NCBI RefSeq assembly: GCF_000497445.1
Contig: NZ_CM002285.1
Coordinates: 809,979-830,648, forward strand
From: Streptomyces roseochromogenus subsp. oscitans DS 12.976
GTDB taxonomy: Bacteria > Actinomycetota > Actinomycetes > Streptomycetales > Streptomycetaceae
Length of the DNA: 20,670 nucleotides
Direction of reading: 5' to 3'
How positions within the stretch are numbered: position 1 is the stretch's first letter; each line of letters starts with the position of its first letter. The translations under genes were made by a program, and so were the position numbers. The notes under the pieces are model-generated. The model was given only the letters and a program-made list of their open reading frames with translations. It had not been told where the DNA came from and searched no databases. Of the stretch, positions 16,321 to 20,670 are shown in pieces.

Positions 16321-16478
16321 GCGGGGGCGGCGATGGGGCTGCCCCCGCGCGAGCGGAGCCGAGTGTGGGGGGAGCGTCGGCGACCGGCGTCAACTGCCGC
16401 TGGGGGTGCCCCCAGCCCTTGAGGCAGGGGAGGGCGTGCCGGCCCCCGCGTCTGCGACAGGATCCGCCGGACAGGCCC
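16263..16478. mobile_element. 216-bp MITE-like element with 27-bp terminal inverted repeats
   Basis: The left end (16263-16289) and the reverse complement of the right end (16452-16478) match at 24 of 27 positions; the outer 15 bases, GGGCCTGTCCGGCGG, are identical. Inside are a perfect hairpin CTGGGGG-TG-CCCCCAG (16400-16415) and other G/C-rich inverted segments (GCCCCCGC...GTGGGGGGAG). No transposase is encoded, as expected of a non-autonomous miniature element. A left-end copy lies at 4307-4370. It separates the DedA/PAP2 operon from the two-component genes and may act as a terminator or alter the latter's promoter. No clean target duplication is visible (flanks CCT and CAG). The parental IS family cannot be named with certainty. 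Confidence 0.8.
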
Positions 16479-16507
16479 CAGCCAGGCCGACAGGGCCCAG
16501 GTCCCCC

Positions 16508-16526
16508 GTGCCCCGGAGCCGGGCAC
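16508..16526 (+). other. Hairpin in the leader of the response-regulator gene
   Basis: GTGCCC-CGGAGCC-GGGCAC forms a six-pair stem that can extend inward by C/G pairs. It lies 42-60 bases upstream of the regulator start, between the MITE end and the ribosome binding site. It could be a weak terminator for the upstream operon, a regulator dyad or a leader structure. Only the symmetry is seen. Confidence 0.35.
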
Positions 16527-16567
16527 ACCCCATCCGAGCGAGACGGCCGACGGGCCGGTGGAGAGAG

Positions 16568-17233
16568 ATGCGCCCCAGGATTCTCATCGTCGAGGACGAT
16601 CACGCCCTGCGTGACGTGCTGCGCCGTGGTCTGCACGACGAGGACTTCGACACGGTCTGTGCCGGCGACGGCGCCACGGCCCTGCGGCTGGCGACGCCGG
16701 ACGTGTCGGCCGTCGTGCTGGACGTCGGCCTGCCCGACGCCGACGGCCGCGATGTGTGCCAGGCGATGCGCGCGGGCGGCTTCCTCGCCCCGGTCGTCTT
16801 CCTGACCGCGCGGCACGGGCTCACGGACCGGCTGTCGGGCTTCTCGGCCGGTGGGGACGACTATCTGCCCAAGCCGTTCCACCTCGCCGAGCTGGCGGCC
16901 CGGCTGCGGGCCGCGCTGCGCCGGGCCGTGCCCCCGGCCCGGATCGCCGGGGCGGGCGGACTGGTGCTGGACGCCGTCCGGCACAGCGCCACCGTGGAGG
17001 GCAGGCGCGTGGATCTGACGCCGACGGAGTTCCGGCTGCTGGCGGCGCTCAGCGCGGCCGGCGGGGAGCTGGTGCGCCGCCGCGAGCTGCTCCGTGCGGG
17101 CTGGCCGGAGGGGGCGCAGGTCAGCGACAACACGCTGGACCAGTATCTGACCCGGCTGCGCCGCAAGCTGCGCGCGGCGGGCAGCGACCGGACCATCGCC
17201 ACCGCACGCGGGATCGGGCACCGCCTGACATGA
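16568..17233 (+). CDS. OmpR/PhoB-family response regulator
   Basis: This 221-residue regulator has a receiver domain (about 3-115) with the acidic pair D10-D11, phospho-acceptor D52 in VVLDVGLPD, T80 and K102 (DYLPKPF). A winged-helix DNA-binding domain follows (about 128-220), with VDLTPTEFRLLAAL, the recognition region SDNTLDQYLTRLRRKL and RGIGHRL. The start is the ATG at 16568 behind GGAGAGAG; upstream codons fall in the MITE and are not part of the gene. The stop overlaps the kinase start (ATGA), giving a coupled regulator-kinase pair. The nearest candidate target is the membrane-protein gene at 18640-19482, whose promoter carries an 11-bp-spaced direct repeat of the kind OmpR-family dimers bind. 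The signal is unknown. Confidence 0.95.
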   Translation: MRPRILIVEDDHALRDVLRRGLHDEDFDTVCAGDGATALRLATPDVSAVVLDVGLPDADGRDVCQAMRAGGFLAPVVFLTARHGLTDRLSGFSAGGDDYLPKPFHLAELAARLRAALRRAVPPARIAGAGGLVLDAVRHSATVEGRRVDLTPTEFRLLAALSAAGGELVRRRELLRAGWPEGAQVSDNTLDQYLTRLRRKLRAAGSDRTIATARGIGHRLT

Positions 17234-18633
17234 GGCTCCCCCGCAGCGGGTGGTTCCTGGCCCGTACGCCGTCGCCCCTCGCCCGCCTCACATCCCGGCT
17301 GGCGCCGCGGACCCTGCGCGGCCGGCTCTCCCTGGCCGCCCTGGTCACCGCGGCGCTGCTGATGGTGATCCTCACCGTTGTCTTCAACACCGTGGTCGGC
17401 CACCGTCTCCAGCAGGAGGCGGACGACGAGCTGCGCACCCGCGCGGCGGCCGTCGCCACGACCGTCGACACCCGTCACGGCAGCGTGCGGGTGCTGGAGA
17501 CCTCCGGCGACCGGCTGCTGGACACCAACGCGTGGATCTACACCGACGGCAGGCTGCTGGAGCGGCCTCCGGCCGGCGCCGGAGCGCTCACCCGCGCCGC
17601 CGATGCCCTGACCGCCCGCGGCCGGCGCGGCTGTGCCACGGTGCACGGCCCCGACACCGTACGGCTGTGCGCGGCGCCGGTGCCCGGTGCGGCGGCGCGG
17701 GCCACCGTGGTCACGGCGCTGGACCTCGCGCCGTACCGGAGTTCCGCCCGAACGCTGCTGCTGGGCTCGTGCGCGCTGGACGCGGTGATGCTCGTGTGTA
17801 CCTATGCGCTGACCCGGCTGGTGGTGGGGCGGGCGCTGCGCCCGGTGCGCACGATGACGGACCAGGCGACCCAGTGGAGTGCCGTGGGGTCCGAGGAGCG
17901 CTTCGCGGGCGGCGGCCGGCCGGCCGAACTGGCCGCGCTCGGCGCCTCGTTGGACTCCCTGCTGGACCGGATCCGGGCGGTGCTGCGGCATGAGCGGCAG
18001 CTGACCGGCGAGCTGTCGCACGAACTGCGCACCCCACTCAGCCGGATCGTCGCCGAGCTGGACTGGTGGCGCTCCCGCCCGCGTTCCGACGCCGAGACCC
18101 GGGCCTGTCACGAGGTCCTGGCCGAGGCCGCGCAGTCGATGCGCACCATCTGCGACACCCTGCTGGACGAGGCCCGCGCGGGTGCGCCGACCGCCCCCGG
18201 CACCGCCGATGTGCCGACGGTGCTGCACCGCATGGCCGCGCACGCGGACGCTTCCGGCGCGGTGCGGGTCGTCGTACCGGAGGGGCCGGGGCCGCTGACG
18301 GCCGGGGTGCAGCCGGCGCTCCTGGAACGGATCGTCAGTCCGTTGCTGGCCAATGCGGTGCGGTATGCCCGTACGACGGTCACGCTGAGCGCGAGCCGCG
18401 AGAACGGCGGCATGCGGATCGAGGTCACGGACGACGGCCCGGGCGTGCCCGCGGCTTTCGCCGAGCTGCTCTTCCAGCCCGGCGAACGGGCCGATCCCGG
18501 TGACGGGCACGGCGGAGCGGGCCTCGGGCTGCCGCTCGCCCGGCGCCTGGCCCGCTCCGCCGGCGGCGAGGTCGTCCACGACCCCGCGCACGGGCCCGGG
18601 GCGCGGTTCGTGGTGACCCTGCCGGTGGGCTGA
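17230..18633 (+). CDS. Membrane sensor histidine kinase, partner of the adjacent regulator
   Basis: This 467-residue kinase has TM1 about 34-56, an extracytoplasmic sensor of about 115 residues (57-173), TM2 about 174-200, HAMP about 197-250, a dimerisation/phosphoacceptor domain with H264 in ELSHELRTPLSRI, and the ATPase domain: N-box LLANAVRYA, G1 DDGPGVP and G2 GGAGLGLPLARRLA. The sensor holds two cysteines, C135 and C147, 12 residues apart, which could form an external disulfide. It overlaps the regulator stop by ATGA and ends 6 bp from the convergent membrane-protein gene. The sensor fold is not recognised, so the stimulus is unknown; context (envelope-lipid genes on one side, putative transporter on the other) suggests an envelope or ion signal. 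Confidence 0.94.
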   Translation: MRLPRSGWFLARTPSPLARLTSRLAPRTLRGRLSLAALVTAALLMVILTVVFNTVVGHRLQQEADDELRTRAAAVATTVDTRHGSVRVLETSGDRLLDTNAWIYTDGRLLERPPAGAGALTRAADALTARGRRGCATVHGPDTVRLCAAPVPGAAARATVVTALDLAPYRSSARTLLLGSCALDAVMLVCTYALTRLVVGRALRPVRTMTDQATQWSAVGSEERFAGGGRPAELAALGASLDSLLDRIRAVLRHERQLTGELSHELRTPLSRIVAELDWWRSRPRSDAETRACHEVLAEAAQSMRTICDTLLDEARAGAPTAPGTADVPTVLHRMAAHADASGAVRVVVPEGPGPLTAGVQPALLERIVSPLLANAVRYARTTVTLSASRENGGMRIEVTDDGPGVPAAFAELLFQPGERADPGDGHGGAGLGLPLARRLARSAGGEVVHDPAHGPGARFVVTLPVG

Positions 18634-18639
18634 TCCCGC

Positions 18640-19482
18640 TCAGGCGCGATGGGCCGGTGCGCCGGTCTGCCGCACGGCCTGCTGTTCGGTGACGTCCTTG
18701 CGGGTCACGATCAGGTAGACGACCAGGGCGAGGATGACGGTGAGGAACAGCGCGCTGGTCACCACCGTGCCGAGGCCGAGGCCGCCGTCGCCGGTGGGCT
18801 GGGAGAGGTAGTCGCCGACGGAGGCGCCGAGCGGCCGGGTGAGGACGTACGCGATCCAGAAGCTCGTCACGGCGCTCAGGCCGAGCGTGAACCGGGCGAG
18901 GGCGACCGCGGCGATGGCGGCGGCGAACAGCAGGGCGGACAGCCAGTAGCCGAGGTCCATCTTCTCGGCGAGCAGGTCGCCGGCGGAGGTGCCGAGCGCG
19001 AAGGTGCACAGGACGGCCAGCCAGTAGAAGGCCTCGCGGCGGGTGGTGTCGATGTGGTGGATCGACAGGGTGCGCTCTGTGCGGTACCAGAGCGCGAAGA
19101 CGGTCACCAAGGCGATCGCGAAGACGGTCGTGGTGGTCTCCAGGGCCACGCCCATGTTGTCGGTGAGGTTGTCGCTGACCAGCGTGCCGACGACGCTGAT
19201 CAGCGCGACGGCGAGCCAGTACACGCCGGCGCGGTAGGCCCTGGTGCGGAACTGCACCACGAGCACGACCGCGAGCAGCGCGCTCATCAGCAGCGAGACT
19301 CCAGTCAGCCCGAGGCCGGCCTTCTCGTTCAGCAGGTCGGCGGCGGTCTCGCCGACCGTGGTGCACAGCACCTTGATCACCCAGAAGTAGACGGTGACTT
19401 CCGGCACCTTGTTCCAGCGCACACGGGCGGGCGCGCCGGTGCCGGTGTCGGCCACCGTGGTCGCAGAGGTCTCTGATGTCAT
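18640..19482 (-). CDS. Four-fold-repeat integral membrane protein (COG4705-like)
   Basis: This 280-residue protein has about eight hydrophobic segments after a short polar N-terminus. Four internal repeats each carry a G/C-T/A-x-x-G/S-E/D motif within the membrane-facing part: CTTVGETAADLL (E45), GTLVSDNLTDN (D104), GTSAGDLLAEK (D169) and GASVGDYLSQ (D224), spaced 55-65 residues apart. I place it with the uncharacterised COG4705 membrane-anchored proteins from the KVPEVTVYFWVIKVLCTT opening and repeat pattern. The ring of acidic residues suggests a channel or cation transporter, but this is inference. The ribosome binding site before the ATG at 19482 is weak. A direct repeat typical of OmpR-type regulators lies just upstream, and the nearby two-component pair is convergent with it. 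Confidence 0.88.
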   Translation of the reverse strand: MTSETSATTVADTGTGAPARVRWNKVPEVTVYFWVIKVLCTTVGETAADLLNEKAGLGLTGVSLLMSALLAVVLVVQFRTRAYRAGVYWLAVALISVVGTLVSDNLTDNMGVALETTTTVFAIALVTVFALWYRTERTLSIHHIDTTRREAFYWLAVLCTFALGTSAGDLLAEKMDLGYWLSALLFAAAIAAVALARFTLGLSAVTSFWIAYVLTRPLGASVGDYLSQPTGDGGLGLGTVVTSALFLTVILALVVYLIVTRKDVTEQQAVRQTGAPAHRA

Positions 19483-19503
19483 GGTGCCGACGGTGACAAG
19501 GGG

Positions 19504-19521
19504 AACCTGAACGCATCCTGA
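19504..19521 (-). promoter_or_regulatory. Direct repeat resembling an OmpR/PhoB-family operator
   Basis: On the minus strand, TCAGGAT-GCGT-TCAGGTT gives two 7-bp half-sites with an 11-bp period (plus strand AACCTGA 19504-19510 and ATCCTGA 19515-19521). It lies 22-39 bp upstream of the membrane-protein start. Tandem half-sites at 11 bp are the standard binding pattern of OmpR/PhoB-type regulators, and one is encoded 2 kb away. No copy was seen upstream of the regulator itself. Confidence 0.5.
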
Positions 19522-19539
19522 GCACCGGGCCGGCCGGGG

Positions 19540-20394
19540 TCAGGGCGCGGCGTGCGGTCCGTCCGGGCGCTCGCCGCGCCGGAGGATCATCTCCTGGCTC
19601 AGTTCCTCGGTCTCCGTCTCGGACAGTCGCTCGAAGCCGTCCTCGGTGAGGACGCAGACGACCGGGAAGGTACGGCGGTTCAGGTCGGGGCCGCCGGTCG
19701 CCGAGTCGTCGTCCGCCGCGTCGTACAGCGCCTGGAGCGCGGCGAGGGCGGCCTCGCGGCGGGTGAGGTCCAGCCGGTAGAGCTTCTTCAGGGCGCCCCG
19801 GGCGTACGGGGAGCCGGAGCCCTCGGCGTGGAAGTCGTGTTTCTCGTAGAGGCCGCCGGCCGCGTCGAAGGCGAAGATGCGGCCGCCCTTGCCCTCGGGT
19901 GCGGTGAGGTCGTATCCGGCGAGCAGCGGGACGACGGCGAGGCCCTGCATGGCCTGGGCGAGGTTCTGCCGGATCATGGACGCGAGCCGGGTCGCCTTGC
20001 CGGGCAGGCTCATCGGGGTGCCCTCGATCTTCTCGAAGTGCGTCAGCTCCACCTGGAAGAGCCGCACCATGTCGACGGCGAGGCCTACGGTGCCGGCGAA
20101 GGCGACGGCCGTGTGGTCGTCGGTGGGGTGGACCTTCTCGAGGTCGCGCTGGGCGATGAGGTTGCCCATGGTGGCCCGGCGGTCGCCTGCGATCAGCACG
20201 CCGTCGCCGTAGGTGAGGGCGAGGACGGTGGTGCCGTGCGGGAACCGGTCGGGGGCCGCCCGTACGCCGTCGGGCAGTGCGGGTGCGGTGGGCAGCATCC
20301 CGGGCCGGTGCGCGGCCAGGAACTCGGTGAAGGACGACGTTCCCGGCGTGAAGAACGCCTCGCTCGGCAGCCCCGCGGTGTCGTTCTCCGGCAT
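19540..20394 (-). CDS. prcB: 20S proteasome beta subunit (PrcB), without a prcA neighbour
   Basis: This is a 284-residue precursor of an N-terminal-nucleophile protease subunit. The propeptide is residues 1-54, ending FPHG; autocleavage would expose Thr55 (TTVLALTY), leaving a mature chain of 230 residues. Key active-site residues are in place in mature numbering: T1, D17 in AGDRRATMGN and K33 in AQRDLEKV. The conserved GSGSPYARGALKKLY and ALYDAADDDSATGGPD segments follow. Actinobacterial proteasomes degrade pupylated proteins in the cytosol. The ATG at 20394 has a GGAGG site (complement of 20404-20408) at good distance. In this lineage prcB normally precedes prcA in a pup/dop/arc locus; here the downstream gene is the repeat membrane protein and upstream is an unrelated membrane protein, so this may be a second, orphan copy. 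Confidence 0.94.
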   Translation of the reverse strand: MPENDTAGLPSEAFFTPGTSSFTEFLAAHRPGMLPTAPALPDGVRAAPDRFPHGTTVLALTYGDGVLIAGDRRATMGNLIAQRDLEKVHPTDDHTAVAFAGTVGLAVDMVRLFQVELTHFEKIEGTPMSLPGKATRLASMIRQNLAQAMQGLAVVPLLAGYDLTAPEGKGGRIFAFDAAGGLYEKHDFHAEGSGSPYARGALKKLYRLDLTRREAALAALQALYDAADDDSATGGPDLNRRTFPVVCVLTEDGFERLSETETEELSQEMILRRGERPDGPHAAP

Positions 20395-20469
20395 GGCTCT
20401 CCCCCTCCTTCGACAGCACAAGTCACCCGACTCCTACCTGCGGTGGGCGCGCGGGAAACTCCCCGCCCC

Positions 20470-20670
20470 TCACAGAGCCTTGCGCCGCACCAGCACCCCG
20501 AGCACCAGCAGGCCCGGGAGCAGCGGCAGCCACACGGTCAGCAGCCGGTAGCCGAGCACGGCGGAGGCGGCGGCCGCGCCGGGGGCGCCGGCGACGGTGA
20601 GGCCGAGGGCGAGCGCCGCGTCCAGGGAGCCGAGGCCGCCCGGGGTGGGCAGCAGGGCGGCGGCGCCGCT
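20470..20670 (-). CDS. UPF0104 / LPG_synthase_TM-type membrane protein, C-terminal end (partial)
   Basis: The minus-strand frame runs off the window; the last 66 residues are present. They show PTPGGLGSLDAALALGL, then a hydrophobic helix and YRLLTVWLPLLPGLLVL followed by a basic tail. The P-x-P-G-G-x-G motif with a following Y-R-x-x-x-x-W/F-x-P segment is characteristic of the lysylphosphatidylglycerol-synthase transmembrane region (UPF0104), a flippase-like integral membrane domain. The gene ends 75 bp before the proteasome gene in the same direction, so the two could be co-transcribed. Without the N-terminus, the presence of other domains cannot be judged. Confidence 0.75.
   Translation of the reverse strand, partial: SGAAALLPTPGGLGSLDAALALGLTVAGAPGAAAASAVLGYRLLTVWLPLLPGLLVLGVLVRRKAL

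Noticed and set aside
16255..16485. Target-site duplication around the MITE
   Set aside because: The flanks (CCT left, CAG right) are not a direct repeat. Either the duplication is very short or it has decayed.
18425..20419. 664-codon minus-strand frame spanning three genes
   Set aside because: It is in a different frame from the proteasome and membrane-protein genes, is Arg/Pro/His-rich, and runs through the kinase gene on the opposite strand.
1..20670. CRISPR array, tRNA/rRNA genes, prophage or biosynthetic gene cluster
   Set aside because: No spaced direct repeats of CRISPR type, no tRNA-like folds or rRNA-like sequence, no phage structural or integrase genes, and no PKS/NRPS/terpene enzymes were seen.

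Overview
The window is high-GC actinobacterial DNA with strong third-position G/C bias, ATGA/TGATG overlaps between operon genes and purine-rich ribosome binding sites. The gene set (tandem SpoIIE-type phosphatases, a proteasome beta subunit, a Tat-exported EfeB, an SthA-type transhydrogenase without a redox disulfide) points to Streptomyces or a close relative. It reads as chromosomal sequence. I see no tRNA, rRNA, CRISPR array or intact transposase. No gene-free stretch exceeds 300 bp.

Layout. 1-2921: the tail of one SpoIIE-like PP2C phosphatase, then a complete multidomain sensor phosphatase with its own anti-sigma-type ATPase domain. 2973-4307: a helical-repeat (TPR-like) protein of unknown role. 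4372-6222 (-): a GH15 glucoamylase/trehalase-type enzyme. 6376-6582: a 68-residue conserved-looking small protein. 6726-7859 (-) and 8038-9444 (+): a cytosolic sulfite-oxidase-family molybdoenzyme and, divergently, a soluble pyridine nucleotide transhydrogenase, separated by a region with a 10-bp tandem repeat. 9475-10584 (-): a NiCoT nickel/cobalt permease with a Nur-like operator upstream. 10764-14152 (-): an iron-uptake operon of an EfeU-EfeO fusion and EfeB, with a DmdR/IdeR-type iron box in front. 14346-16320 (+): a tightly coupled operon of a DedA protein and two PAP2 phosphatases, preceded by two abutting dyads resembling BlaI-family operators. 16568-18633 (+): an OmpR-type response regulator and its histidine kinase. 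18640-19482 (-): a four-fold-repeat membrane protein preceded by an 11-bp-spaced direct repeat typical of OmpR/PhoB operators. 19540-20394 (-): a proteasome beta subunit with no alpha-subunit gene in view. 20470-20670 (-): the C-terminal end of an integral membrane protein of the UPF0104/LPG_synthase_TM type.

The most notable non-gene feature is a 216-bp MITE-like element (16263-16478) with 27-bp imperfect terminal inverted repeats. A 64-bp piece of the same element lies at 4307-4370. Both start at the 3' end of a plus-strand gene. One supplies the last 18 codons and stop of a PAP2 phosphatase; the other contributes the last base of a stop codon.

Three themes link the genes: metal homeostasis (Ni/Co permease, Efe iron system, each with a matching candidate operator), envelope lipid-carrier recycling (DedA plus two PAP2) next to a two-component system and its probable target, and stress/redox functions (SthA, molybdoenzyme, proteasome, SpoIIE phosphatases). 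These links are inferred from gene content and motifs; nothing here was tested by database search.
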